A stretch of 64,000 nucleotides of DNA from Nereida sp965655635 (GTDB lineage: Bacteria; Pseudomonadota; Alphaproteobacteria; Rhodobacterales; Rhodobacteraceae), in assembly GCF_965655635.1 (NCBI RefSeq), contig NZ_CBFHHE010000004.1, positions 51,376 through 115,375 of the forward strand, written 5' to 3'. Both the position numbers and the translations under genes were made by a program. The notes beneath the pieces were generated by a model that was not told where the DNA came from, made no database searches, and was given only the letters and a program-made list of their open reading frames with translations. Below are positions 54,870-63,548 of this stretch, one piece after another. Position 1 is the stretch's first letter. Every line of letters begins with the position of its first letter.

Positions 54870-55750
54870 CGTGTCCCCGTGGGGACACGTTGCTCTTCGA
54901 TAAAGGCCCGTATCAGGTTGACCACCTGCTGCGGGCTTTCTTCATGGGCTAAGTGCCCAAGTTTACTAAGTTCTTGCACTCGCGCGTTTGTCATATGTAA
55001 GGCAGCTGCGTTGCTTGTATTCGGCGGAACAGCCTGGTCGTTTGAGCCGGTAATGAAGAGTGTTTGATTGCGGATCTTTGGTAGCCGTTCGAGCAACCCA
55101 TCCAGCTTCCAATGCGCCATCATAGCGAGTGTGCCATCAACGTGCGAGCGACGTGAGAGGAGCGTCTCATAAAGCTTTAGGCCGTTCTCATCCAGCTCTG
55201 AACCTGTCCCAGTAATCAGGCGCTCAACTGCTGCGCTGTTGCCAGAGGTAGCAGTAAAGATACGTGCTGTCAGTGGGTTCAGGGACAGCAGCTTGGCGAA
55301 CGCAGGGAATAGAAAGCCTGCAATGCCTTTGAAATTTGCGAGAGCCGCATTGATGCCGATGATCTGTCCCCGCGGGGACACGCCAAGTTCTACAAGCCGC
55401 ATTGCAATGGCCGCACCGGCGGAGTGCCCGATGATTGCGGTGGGTTCCCAGCCTTCTTGGGCAAGCAACGACGCAAGGTCTGTAGCCATTGCATCCAGCC
55501 CGCAGCGCGCGCGCGAGCCAAGTTGGCTAAAGCCCTGACCCGGCAGGTCAACGGCGATGACTTCGTGCGTTTGTGCCAATAGCGGCATGACGTCTCGCCA
55601 TGAATGCGTTGCGCCACCAGCGCCGTGGATTAGCAATAATTGCGGTCCGCTGCCCATAATTTGTACGTGCCACCTGTGTGGCCTGCAGGGAATGATCTGA
55701 GAGTACTCTTTGTGGGGCCAGTAGGCGGGCAGGCGGGGCAATAGGTCCAT
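54866..55750 (-). CDS. bchO: BchO, alpha/beta hydrolase of the magnesium chelatase operon
   Basis: BchO has 294 residues and is an alpha/beta hydrolase with LIHGAGG (about 38-44) as oxyanion region and nucleophile Ser in GHSAGAA (about 107-113). The later GSNDQAVPP and LGHLAHE segments supply the acid and the histidine. Its function is uncertain; it is found in bchO-D-I runs of purple bacteria. Two parS-like palindromes lie in its coding sequence, one of them in its last codons (R-V-P-T-G-T-R). Confidence 0.88.
   Translation of the reverse strand: MDLLPRLPAYWPHKEYSQIIPCRPHRWHVQIMGSGPQLLLIHGAGGATHSWRDVMPLLAQTHEVIAVDLPGQGFSQLGSRARCGLDAMATDLASLLAQEGWEPTAIIGHSAGAAIAMRLVELGVSPRGQIIGINAALANFKGIAGFLFPAFAKLLSLNPLTARIFTATSGNSAAVERLITGTGSELDENGLKLYETLLSRRSHVDGTLAMMAHWKLDGLLERLPKIRNQTLFITGSNDQAVPPNTSNAAALHMTNARVQELSKLGHLAHEESPQQVVNLIRAFIEEQRVPTGTR
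54873..54886. repeat. parS-like palindrome 4 (3' end of bchO)
   Basis: GTCCCCGTGGGGAC, the only variant copy (central GT instead of GC). The symmetry extends to 20 bp, CGTGTCCCCGTGGGGACACG (54870-54889). It starts one base after the end of parB and encodes the final residues of BchO. Confidence 0.75.
55366..55379. repeat. parS-like palindrome 5 (inside bchO)
   Basis: GTCCCCGCGGGGAC, perfect, within the bchO codons S-P-R-G. The 16-mer TGTCCCCGCGGGGACA is complete, and the flanks are shared with copy 6. Confidence 0.8.
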
Positions 55751-55754
55751 GCCT

Positions 55755-57404
55755 CTACAAAGCGCCTGAGATGGCCTGAGAGAGCTTTTGTGCGTTGGCT
55801 CTGGGTAGTGCGATATAGAATGCCATCATGCGGCTGGAGAGGGCTTCTAAGGCTTTATGTGGTCGGTTAGACACATCAATGACCATGCCCGCGATGTTAT
55901 GCGCGGCGATATGTTGGGCCATCATCTCGGCATCTGTCCCCGCGGGGACACGAGAAGCTTTTCCATCAAGAGCGATGTTTGCACGTCCATCGGTCAGCGT
56001 GATGATTGTGGGTGTCAGGCCGCGCCCTTGGGCCTGTTGTGCCAGATAAAGGGCTGCCCTCAGGCCGGCCGCAAGAGGCGTACCACCACCACCTGCCAAG
56101 CTGGCCAGTTGTCGTTTCGTCTGCACCAAGCTGCGCGTCGGTTGCAAAATCGTTTCGGCCGTTTCACCGCGAAACGCCACCAGCGCCACATGGTCGCGAC
56201 GGGCGTAGGCCTGCGCTAGCAGCAACTCAACTGCGCCTTTTGCCTCTCCGAGTCGTGCCATGGCGGCACTTCCGGATGCGTCTACAGTGAAAATCATTAG
56301 TCGGTCTGACATTTCTTTAAAGCGCTTGACCCGAATATCAGACGGGCGAATGGCGAGCGTGGTTTGTTTAGACCCGCGGCGACGCAATGGTTGCCAAGGT
56401 GCGGCGGCACGCAGGGTCGCGACCAAATCAATTGTGTTGGTGCCATCCAGCTTACCAGTGGTTGATGGCAGGGGGCGACCGCGGCGGTTTCCTTTCTTGC
56501 TGTCACCTGAACCGCTGGCTGTTTTGGCGCTTCGCTGTGCTTTTGCCTTGGCTAACCGAGCGAGGACGTCCGGTGGCAGCATCGCGCGAATGGCATCGAC
56601 CACCATGTCTTGCGGTATAATCTCTGCGGACTGATTGGCTGCTGAAGTGTCGCTGGTGTTTTCAGGCGGCGGTGGCGTTTCTTGTGCATCTGTTTGATCG
56701 GATGGTAGGCAGGTGGCGCGGGGCGCGATGACCAGTTCAGCGGCCGTCTTCAGATCGTCGGCATTAGGTGTTTGACGGTTAAACAGAGCCGCATGTGTGC
56801 GTGCGGCCTCAACAGCAAACATAGGCGCGCGAATGCCATCAACGCCAAATTGAATACAGAGCGATGTGAGGTATTTAATTACCTCATTGGATGTTTCAGC
56901 AGTTGTCAGATCAATGCTGCTTGGCAGCGTGATGACACTGACATCTGTGTGCCGTATCCCGCCTAAATCTAAGTGAAAAGCGAGTCGTTCCGCTAGTGTC
57001 GGAGCGAGTTGTTCAGCACCCTCTTCGTCCAAGCCTTCGTCAAGTGCGATCAGGGTGTGATCGCCTGTGTCCAATGTTTGCGCAAGCCGCGCGGCCAATG
57101 GCCCTTCTGTGCGTTCAGCCATTGTTAGAACAAGTGTCGAAGGGTCGTGCAGCATCCCTTTTTCGGTCACAACAGAGCCTTTTTGGAGCGTAGCGCTGAT
57201 GTCTACGCCGCCGAAAAGCTGTTCGTCAGAAACGCGTGGATGTACCCGGCGGCAGGGCAGGGGGAGCGCATCGCAGGCGGCGTTGAAGCGGTCACGGACG
57301 GGGCCGTTACGGGCTTTTACCCACATGCCACCAAGACGTGGGTTAAGCGCCAACAAGGTTAACGCGCGTTCAGCGAGAGACCATGCTGGTGCGGGACTAG
57401 TCAT
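55755..57404 (-). CDS. bchD: Magnesium chelatase subunit D
   Basis: BchD joins BchI in the AAA+ ring that drives BchH. The 549-residue protein has an N-terminal AAA+-like domain without a Walker A lysine (1-230), an acidic and proline-rich linker (about 235-265) with a further basic linker (about 290-320), and a C-terminal integrin-type vWA domain with DASGSA (about 376) for the metal site. It ends 5 nt before bchO and overlaps bchI by 4 nt. Confidence 0.94.
   Translation of the reverse strand: MTSPAPAWSLAERALTLLALNPRLGGMWVKARNGPVRDRFNAACDALPLPCRRVHPRVSDEQLFGGVDISATLQKGSVVTEKGMLHDPSTLVLTMAERTEGPLAARLAQTLDTGDHTLIALDEGLDEEGAEQLAPTLAERLAFHLDLGGIRHTDVSVITLPSSIDLTTAETSNEVIKYLTSLCIQFGVDGIRAPMFAVEAARTHAALFNRQTPNADDLKTAAELVIAPRATCLPSDQTDAQETPPPPENTSDTSAANQSAEIIPQDMVVDAIRAMLPPDVLARLAKAKAQRSAKTASGSGDSKKGNRRGRPLPSTTGKLDGTNTIDLVATLRAAAPWQPLRRRGSKQTTLAIRPSDIRVKRFKEMSDRLMIFTVDASGSAAMARLGEAKGAVELLLAQAYARRDHVALVAFRGETAETILQPTRSLVQTKRQLASLAGGGGTPLAAGLRAALYLAQQAQGRGLTPTIITLTDGRANIALDGKASRVPAGTDAEMMAQHIAAHNIAGMVIDVSNRPHKALEALSSRMMAFYIALPRANAQKLSQAISGAL
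55936..55949. repeat. parS-like palindrome 6 (inside bchD)
   Basis: GTCCCCGCGGGGAC, perfect, encoding V-P-A-G in the vWA domain of BchD. It is the farthest copy from parAB. The surrounding 20 bases (ATCT before, ACG after) match copy 5. Confidence 0.78.
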
Positions 57405-58426
57405 GCAGTGGCAACACTTGGCGTGTTGAAGACTTGGTTCACAATGCGTGCGACGCGCGCTCCGCTGCCGGCTTCATCAAGAGGATCGCGACGAAGGCGA
57501 TGGCGGAGGGCCATTGGTGCAACTGCTTGTAAATCCGCACGAATTACTTTGTTGCGGCCCTGATAAGCGGCCCATGCGCGCGCTGTGCGAAGCAAGGTAA
57601 GCTCTCCGCGCAGGCCATCGGAGCCAAGCGCAATACAAAGCGCCCCACAATCAGCCAAAATTGCATCATCCGTCTTAATTTTAGGCAGTACCGAACGGGC
57701 TTTGATGATGTCATCGCGGATTTCCGCATCTTTGACAGCCCATGTTTCAAGGAAGGTGGCCGTGTTCCGCTCGTAGGCGTCGCGGCGCTTGATCACTTCG
57801 ACCCGTGTCTCAACGTCATTGGGAGAGCTAACGTCAAGCGACAGGCCGAAGCGATCAAGAAGTTGGGGGCGCAGCTCGCCCTCTTCTGGGTTGCCTGAGC
57901 CGACAAGAACAAAGCGCGCGGCATGGCGAATAGACAGACCTTCACGCTCAACCACGTTTTCACCAGTTTGGGCCACGTCTAAGAGAAGGTCCACGATGTG
58001 GTCTTCGAGCAAATTGACCTCGTCGATGTAGAGATACCCACGGTTTGCACGCGCCAGTAGGCCTGCTTCAAACGCTTTTTCGCCGCGTGTTAGAGCCTTT
58101 TCGATGTCCAATGCCCCCACAACGCGGTCTTCGGTGGCGCCAAGGGGTAGATCAACGACTGGGGTCGGAATTTCTACTGTCTGGTCCGTGTCGATTGCCG
58201 CCCAATCTGGGCAATCCGCAGAGGTTTCGGCGTTGGTTGGGCAGCCTTTGATGGCTGTAATCGGTGGCAGCAAAGCGGCAAGCGCGCGCACGGCTGTCGA
58301 TTTGCCTGTCCCGCGGTCACCGAAGACCAACACGCCACCAATTGAGGGGTCAATCGCGGTGAGGATCATTGCCTGTTTCATCTCGTCCTGACCGACGATG
58401 GCGGAGAAGGGGAAGGGCTGTTTCAT
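57401..58426 (-). CDS. bchI: Magnesium chelatase ATPase subunit I
   Basis: BchI is the AAA+ ATPase of magnesium chelatase, with 341 residues. Walker A is GDRGTGKST (36-44) and Walker B with sensor context is YLYIDEVN (about 134-141). The start at 58426 is chosen because the conserved KQPFPFSAIVGQDEMK begins there and it overlaps the crtA stop as ATGA. Confidence 0.95.
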   Translation of the reverse strand: MKQPFPFSAIVGQDEMKQAMILTAIDPSIGGVLVFGDRGTGKSTAVRALAALLPPITAIKGCPTNAETSADCPDWAAIDTDQTVEIPTPVVDLPLGATEDRVVGALDIEKALTRGEKAFEAGLLARANRGYLYIDEVNLLEDHIVDLLLDVAQTGENVVEREGLSIRHAARFVLVGSGNPEEGELRPQLLDRFGLSLDVSSPNDVETRVEVIKRRDAYERNTATFLETWAVKDAEIRDDIIKARSVLPKIKTDDAILADCGALCIALGSDGLRGELTLLRTARAWAAYQGRNKVIRADLQAVAPMALRHRLRRDPLDEAGSGARVARIVNQVFNTPSVATA

Positions 58427-59133
58427 GAGATTTCTTTCAGTTGTGCGAGGGGCGAAACGCCGCCCCATGTACCGGCTTCACCGCAAACGCGGAAGCGGGC
58501 GTAGAGTTCTTCTGCAAACCAGTCGTCCCTACGGACGGCCTTGATTGCGCGGGCGTGAGGCCCGTCTTTTCGGGCGAAATTTGCCATCGCGTCAGCATTT
58601 GGCCAGATGGAAAAAGTAATTTGATGCAGCAACGGTACCTCCCCAATGCCGATTTTGAACGCAACATTCGGATCCGCGCCGATAACTGATGAAATGGCGG
58701 GAACCCGCTTCCAAAACCGTAGGGCTTTACGGGTTTTCACCGTCGCGCGCGTAAGCGCGGCAAGGGGGCCTTCGGTGTCAGCGCTTTCAACGAAGGGTAC
58801 TTTGCCTGACCACGCACCACGAACGGATGTGGGTGTTAGAAAGACTGTCCAGCTTTCGTCTGCGCGGGCGCTGTAGCGGCAAAATAGTGGTGCAGATAGG
58901 CTCTGTTCTTGAGCGATTTGTATATTGGGCCATGTGGCCAAGATGGCGTAAACTTGGGTGTTGGGAAGCGGGGTGAACCCTTCGCCGGTTCCTGAGCCGC
59001 AGAGCTTCCAAAAGTCGATGTGTGGCGTTTTGCCAATGCTGAACCGTGCCGCGCCCATCATGGCGAGCGCCCATAGTCGCGCCCTAAGTGGGCCGAACCT
59101 GTAGAAGCTGATGCTGACGCATTGGGTGGTCAT
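58423..59133 (-). CDS. crtA: Spheroidene monooxygenase
   Basis: CrtA oxidises spheroidene to spheroidenone with oxygen, the aerobic end product of the spheroidene route. The 236-residue protein has the typical SFYRF N-terminus and haem-monooxygenase-like fold of the family. It is first in the crtA-bchI-bchD-bchO run and divergent from crtI. Confidence 0.92.
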   Translation of the reverse strand: MTTQCVSISFYRFGPLRARLWALAMMGAARFSIGKTPHIDFWKLCGSGTGEGFTPLPNTQVYAILATWPNIQIAQEQSLSAPLFCRYSARADESWTVFLTPTSVRGAWSGKVPFVESADTEGPLAALTRATVKTRKALRFWKRVPAISSVIGADPNVAFKIGIGEVPLLHQITFSIWPNADAMANFARKDGPHARAIKAVRRDDWFAEELYARFRVCGEAGTWGGVSPLAQLKEIS

Positions 59134-59156
59134 TTACGAGTCACTTTGGCTAGGAG

Positions 59157-59174
59157 TGTCAATCGAAGCTTACA
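59157..59174. promoter_or_regulatory. PpsR binding site 1 between crtA and crtI
   Basis: TGTCAATCGAAGCTTACA matches TGT-N12-ACA exactly. It lies 24 nt from crtA and is paired with another exact site. Confidence 0.78.
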
Positions 59175-59183
59175 CGAAAGTGT

Positions 59184-59201
59184 TGTCAAGTAAACCTGAC
59201 A
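59184..59201. promoter_or_regulatory. PpsR binding site 2 between crtA and crtI
   Basis: TGTCAAGTAAACCTGACA matches TGT-N12-ACA exactly, including the extended TGTCA...TGACA form. Its centre is 27 bp from that of site 1. Confidence 0.8.
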
Positions 59202-59218
59202 GTGCGAGAGTAGCAGTT

Positions 59219-60784
59219 ATGAATGATCTTGATCCACGATTCCCGAGCGGTGATGCCGCACCTCATGCGATTGTCATTGGCGCGGGGCTTGGCGGGCTTG
59301 CCTCGGCGATGCGGCTTGGGGCGAAGGGGTACCGCGTGACGGTCCTTGATAAGCTGGATCGTGTGGGCGGCCGTGGCTCATCCATTACAAAGGGCGGGCA
59401 TCGGTTTGATCTGGGGCCGACCATCGTGACGGTGCCGCAAGTTTACAAAGATTTGTGGACAGCGTGTGGCCGAGAGTTTGAAGATGATGTGGAGTTGGTC
59501 CCGCTTGATCCGTTCTATGAAGTGCGCTGGCCTGACGGTAGCCGCTTTCGGGCAATGCAAGATACAGCCGAAATGGAAGCAGAAGTTGCATGTCTTAGCC
59601 CTGGTGATGTGAAGGGCTACCGCCGTTTTCTTAAAGATGCTGAACGCCGCTACGTGGTTGGTTTTGAGGGTATGGTCGCCAAACCGATGCACCGCATTTG
59701 GGAAACCATAAAGGTGTTGCCGTTGTTTGCGGCGCTTCGTGCAGACCGGTCTATTTTGGACCTTGCAAAGGCGCGGTTCAAGGATGCGCGACTACGCATG
59801 GCTATGTCGTTCCACCCGCTCTTTATCGGTGGTGATCCACGCAAAGTGACAAGTATGTACGCGTTGGTTGCATATTTGGAGAAACGCTTTGGCGTACATT
59901 ATGCGATTGGCGGAGTTCAGAAGCTGGCCGATGCGATGGCCAATGTGGTGAAAGAACAGGGCGGTATTTTCCGAATGGGCAGCGTGGTCGATGAGATCAT
60001 GGTCGAACAGGGGCGGTGTTGCGGTGTGCGGATGATGAGCGGCGAGATGATCCATGCTGATATTGTGGTCAGTAATGCAGATGCCGGTCATACCTACACG
60101 CATCTTCTGCGCGGTCATAAACGGGCGCGCTGGACCGACAAAAAGATGGAAAGCCGCCGATGGTCGATGGGTCTTTTCGTTTGGTATTTCGGGACCAAAG
60201 GCACCCGTGGCGAGTGGAAAGATGTCGGACACCACACCATTGTGAATGGTCCGCGTTATGAGGCGCTGCTGAAGGATATCTTTGTTAAGGGTAAGCTTGC
60301 GGATGACTTTAGTTTATACATTCACCGGCCCAGCTTGACCGACCCAACGGTAGCGCCTGATGGGGATGACACGTTTTACGTATTAAGTCCGGTGCCGCAT
60401 CTGGGTCACAAAAATGGTGTTGATTGGGAGCGTGACGTTGAAGCGTACCGCGCCAAAGTGAGCGCCGTTCTTGAACAGCATATCCCGGGATTTGCTGAGA
60501 AGATCACAGAGCAAGTTACGTTTACGCCTGAAGATTTTCGGGACAGGTATCTCTCGCCAAATGGGTCGGGCTTTAGTCTTGAGCCGCGTATTCTGCAAAG
60601 TGCTTGGTTCCGTCCTCATAACGTTTCAGAAGAAGTGTCGGGATTGTTTTTGGCGGGTGCCGGCACGCACCCCGGCGCCGGTGTACCGGGTGTTGTGAGC
60701 AGTGCAGAGGTGCTGGCCAAGATGGTGCCTGACGTCGCTCCAAGCGGGGCTGAACCTGTTCTTTCGGAAAGGACCGTCCGATGA
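59219..60784 (+). CDS. crtI: Phytoene desaturase
   Basis: CrtI desaturates phytoene to neurosporene-type products. The 521-residue flavoprotein has the nucleotide-binding GAGLGGLASA (21-30) and the C-terminal carotenoid-desaturase signature GAGTHPGAGVPGV (about 479-491). The start at 59219 excludes an upstream stretch that contains the PpsR sites. It overlaps crtB by 4 nt. Confidence 0.94.
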   Translation: MNDLDPRFPSGDAAPHAIVIGAGLGGLASAMRLGAKGYRVTVLDKLDRVGGRGSSITKGGHRFDLGPTIVTVPQVYKDLWTACGREFEDDVELVPLDPFYEVRWPDGSRFRAMQDTAEMEAEVACLSPGDVKGYRRFLKDAERRYVVGFEGMVAKPMHRIWETIKVLPLFAALRADRSILDLAKARFKDARLRMAMSFHPLFIGGDPRKVTSMYALVAYLEKRFGVHYAIGGVQKLADAMANVVKEQGGIFRMGSVVDEIMVEQGRCCGVRMMSGEMIHADIVVSNADAGHTYTHLLRGHKRARWTDKKMESRRWSMGLFVWYFGTKGTRGEWKDVGHHTIVNGPRYEALLKDIFVKGKLADDFSLYIHRPSLTDPTVAPDGDDTFYVLSPVPHLGHKNGVDWERDVEAYRAKVSAVLEQHIPGFAEKITEQVTFTPEDFRDRYLSPNGSGFSLEPRILQSAWFRPHNVSEEVSGLFLAGAGTHPGAGVPGVVSSAEVLAKMVPDVAPSGAEPVLSERTVR

Positions 60785-61806
60785 TCGCACCAGCAGACCT
60801 TGAGCATTGCAAAGAAGCGATCCGCCATGGGTCGCTTTCATTTCATGCGGCAAGTAAATTATTGCCCGCAAAAGTCCGCGACCCTGCGCTTGCGCTTTAT
60901 GCTTTCTGCCGACTTGCCGATGATGCGGTTGATTTGAACGCCCACAAAGCAGCGGCGGTGTTGCGGCTGCAAGAACGTCTTGATCGCGCCTATGAAGGCC
61001 GCCCATTTGACGCACCTGCGGACCGTGCATTTGCTGCCATAATCGAGCAATTCGAAATGCCGCGCGCTTTGCCTGAGGCGCTGTTAGAGGGCTTGGCGTG
61101 GGACGCGACTGAGCGGCGGTATGAAACGCTCGAGGAGCTTTATGGATACTCCGCGCGTGTGGCTTCTGCTGTTGGCGCAATGATGTGTGTTTTGATGGGT
61201 GTTCGGGATGAAAATACCTTGGCGCGCGCGTGTGATCTGGGCGTTGCGATGCAGCTGACCAATATTGCGCGTGACGTTGGCGAAGACGCCCGCGAGCGGC
61301 GGATGTACTTACCAACCGAATGGCTGGACGCAGCTGGACTGAATGCAGAAGACGTGTTCGCTGATCCGCGCCCTAGCAAGGCAATCCGCGCGATGGTGCG
61401 GCGTTTGGTGATGGATGCGAACCGGCTCTACATGCGGTCGGAAGCGGGGATTTCGGCGCTACCGCTCAAGGCGCGGACCGGTATTTTTGCGGCCCGTTTG
61501 ATTTATGGTGGGATCGGTCGTGAGGTGCAAAAAGCGGGCTATGACACGATTAACACCCGTGCTCACACTTCAAAGGGGCAAAAGCTGGGCTGGATTGCAC
61601 AGGCTGCTTTGCGGACAGGGGCGAGCGTTATGATGCCACAATCTGCTGTTGTATACGCACGGCCTTCGCCTGAAGTGGCTTTCTTAGTTGATGCGGCTGC
61701 GCGCAAAACACCTGCACGACCGTTTTGGGGTGACGATGTTTTGGCGATCCTGTCTGACTTAAAGGCGCGCGAACAAATGGACAAAACGAATATCGTCACT
61801 AGGTAA
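60781..61806 (+). CDS. crtB: Phytoene synthase
   Basis: CrtB joins two geranylgeranyl diphosphates to phytoene. The 341-residue enzyme shows both aspartate-rich motifs, ADDAVD (about 41-46) and TNIARDVGEDARE (about 160-172). Confidence 0.94.
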   Translation: MIAPADLEHCKEAIRHGSLSFHAASKLLPAKVRDPALALYAFCRLADDAVDLNAHKAAAVLRLQERLDRAYEGRPFDAPADRAFAAIIEQFEMPRALPEALLEGLAWDATERRYETLEELYGYSARVASAVGAMMCVLMGVRDENTLARACDLGVAMQLTNIARDVGEDARERRMYLPTEWLDAAGLNAEDVFADPRPSKAIRAMVRRLVMDANRLYMRSEAGISALPLKARTGIFAARLIYGGIGREVQKAGYDTINTRAHTSKGQKLGWIAQAALRTGASVMMPQSAVVYARPSPEVAFLVDAAARKTPARPFWGDDVLAILSDLKAREQMDKTNIVTR

Positions 61807-61836
61807 CAGGGTACTCACGCGAAAGGTGAAGCCCAC

Positions 61837-62304
61837 ATGGATTGGTCAATTTTCATCGTCTTTATGGCGGCAAGCTGCACGGCCGCGGCTACGGGGTCTT
61901 TGTTCCCGCCGGATGGATGGTACCGCGCGCTTAACAAGCCAAGCTGGACGCCAAAGGACTGGATGTTTCCCGTTGCTTGGGTAACGCTTTATATTCTCAG
62001 CTCTGTCGCTGCGACATTGGTGGCTGGTCGCGAAGGCGTAGGCTTGGCTTTGGCGTTTTGGGCGTTTCAAATTGCAGCAAACACGCTTTGGAGCCCCGTG
62101 TTCTTCGGGCTAAAGCGCATTCGTGCGGCGATGATTTCGCTCGTGGTGCTGTGGCTTGCGGTTTTTGGGACGTTGGTAAGTTTCTGGCTTATGCTGCCTA
62201 TCGCGGGTTGGATGATGGTTCCATATCTTGCGTGGGTCAGCGTCGCAGGTGCGCTTAACTGGTCGATCTTGCGGCGCAACCCCGACGCGGTCGCTACGGT
62301 TTAA
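61837..62304 (+). CDS. tspO: TspO/CrtK, tryptophan-rich sensory protein
   Basis: TspO is an outer-membrane tetrapyrrole-linked protein that in Rhodobacter dampens photosynthesis genes in oxygen. The 155-residue protein has five hydrophobic helices and the WYRALNKPSWTPKDWMFPVAW segment (about 27-47; split at residue 37) that is diagnostic. It stands behind crtIB, the usual place of crtK. Confidence 0.92.
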   Translation: MDWSIFIVFMAASCTAAATGSLFPPDGWYRALNKPSWTPKDWMFPVAWVTLYILSSVAATLVAGREGVGLALAFWAFQIAANTLWSPVFFGLKRIRAAMISLVVLWLAVFGTLVSFWLMLPIAGWMMVPYLAWVSVAGALNWSILRRNPDAVATV

Positions 62305-62315
62305 CGCCGCTCGGT

Positions 62316-63548
62316 TTATTCTGCTGGTGGTGTGTCAAAGCGCCATTTTGCGCGGCGTGGCACGCGACAGGCCAGCATCGGTTTGACAATTTTTGAGCGG
62401 AAGCGGTTGAGGTCAAGTGCCTCGTGAACGCCCACAACTTCCTCACCCGCAAATTGCGTCTTTACCGCAGAGCGTGAGTAGAATGGTGCATCCAGCATAC
62501 CTTTGACTTGAACCGGTTTGTATCCTGCATCAGCCCGCGTTTCGCGGCGGACCTGCCAAAGCGAGCGTTTCATTGCAACTTTGGGGGGAGAGTTCAAAAG
62601 CTGCACTTCACCATCGTTTTGAAATAGTAAGCCGACGTCTAATGTGCTGCCGTCGCGGCGGTCTGCGTCGTAAAAACACACGGATCCTTTGGAGTGCGGA
62701 TAGCGGCCCCATGTCCAATAACTGAAGTCGTCCTCAAGCGCAGCGGTCCCGAAGTTAGCATCAAAATAGCCGTGCCCATCCCACTGCCAGCCATCTGCTT
62801 CAAGCTGCACATCAATATCTGCAGATGGTGCAAACGGGCGCCAAACATGGGTCCCCGACGGAGTAAGCGGTACCTCAAGGTTTGTTACAAATTTTGGCGT
62901 GAGGGTGACTTTGCCGCGCACAGGGCCAACCATTGGCGGTGCGCCCATTTCATTGATATTGATCACCAGTTTATCGCCCATCCATGTCATTTTGGAGGGG
63001 CCAACTTCAAAGATATTTTGACTTGTGCGCAGGGCGCTTTCACCCCGATCGGTCATGGTGAAACGTCCGCCCGGCCCGTAAGTGGCCACGTTGATACAGC
63101 AGTGGTTGCGCGGGGATTTGCGACCTGACCAGCGATACCAAGGTGAAAAGACAGAGCCTATGAAGCCGATGATGCTGATGGCGCGGGTGCCGCAGTGGCT
63201 GATCCCGTCGATGTACCACCATGCATAGCCGTTGGGCGGGACGTCGATGTCGAAGCAAGGTCCGTCAATATCGCCTCGGCCGCGTGCTGTGCGGACAGGG
63301 TTGCCATCGGGATGCCCGCTCCCGGATGCGTCCCCCCACCCACCAGATACAGGCCGTTCAATGGGCTGCGTGCCGTCGGCCGAGCGAACGATGCCATCAG
63401 CCCATGTGGGCTCTGCCCGTAAAGGGAACCGTGGCTTGCGGGGAATAGTCGGTTGAATGTTGCCGGTGGCGTCAGGCTTTGGGGTGTCGGTTTTGGGGTG
63501 AAGGTGAGCCCGAAGCGGGCCAATGTGTTGAAAACTAGTGTCTGACAT
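62316..63548 (-). CDS. crtC: Hydroxyneurosporene synthase (carotenoid 1,2-hydratase)
   Basis: CrtC adds water to the psi end of neurosporene and relatives. Recognisable CrtC sequence runs from about 63275 (GDIDGPCFDIDVPP) to the stop, roughly 317 residues, and includes IGFIGSVFSPWYRWS and GYAWWYID. The only ATG, GTG or TTG in frame upstream of that is the ATG at 63548. It would add about 93 residues that read antisense-free but low-value codons out of crtD. Translation may therefore start at a non-standard codon such as the ATT at 63269. The end at 62316 is certain; the start is not. Confidence 0.82.
   Translation of the reverse strand: MSDTSFQHIGPLRAHLHPKTDTPKPDATGNIQPTIPRKPRFPLRAEPTWADGIVRSADGTQPIERPVSGGWGDASGSGHPDGNPVRTARGRGDIDGPCFDIDVPPNGYAWWYIDGISHCGTRAISIIGFIGSVFSPWYRWSGRKSPRNHCCINVATYGPGGRFTMTDRGESALRTSQNIFEVGPSKMTWMGDKLVININEMGAPPMVGPVRGKVTLTPKFVTNLEVPLTPSGTHVWRPFAPSADIDVQLEADGWQWDGHGYFDANFGTAALEDDFSYWTWGRYPHSKGSVCFYDADRRDGSTLDVGLLFQNDGEVQLLNSPPKVAMKRSLWQVRRETRADAGYKPVQVKGMLDAPFYSRSAVKTQFAGEEVVGVHEALDLNRFRSKIVKPMLACRVPRRAKWRFDTPPAE

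Noticed and set aside
60626..61315. A 229-codon open frame antisense to crtI and crtB
   Set aside because: It is rich in His, Arg and Gln as expected for a shadow frame, and both opposite genes are certain.
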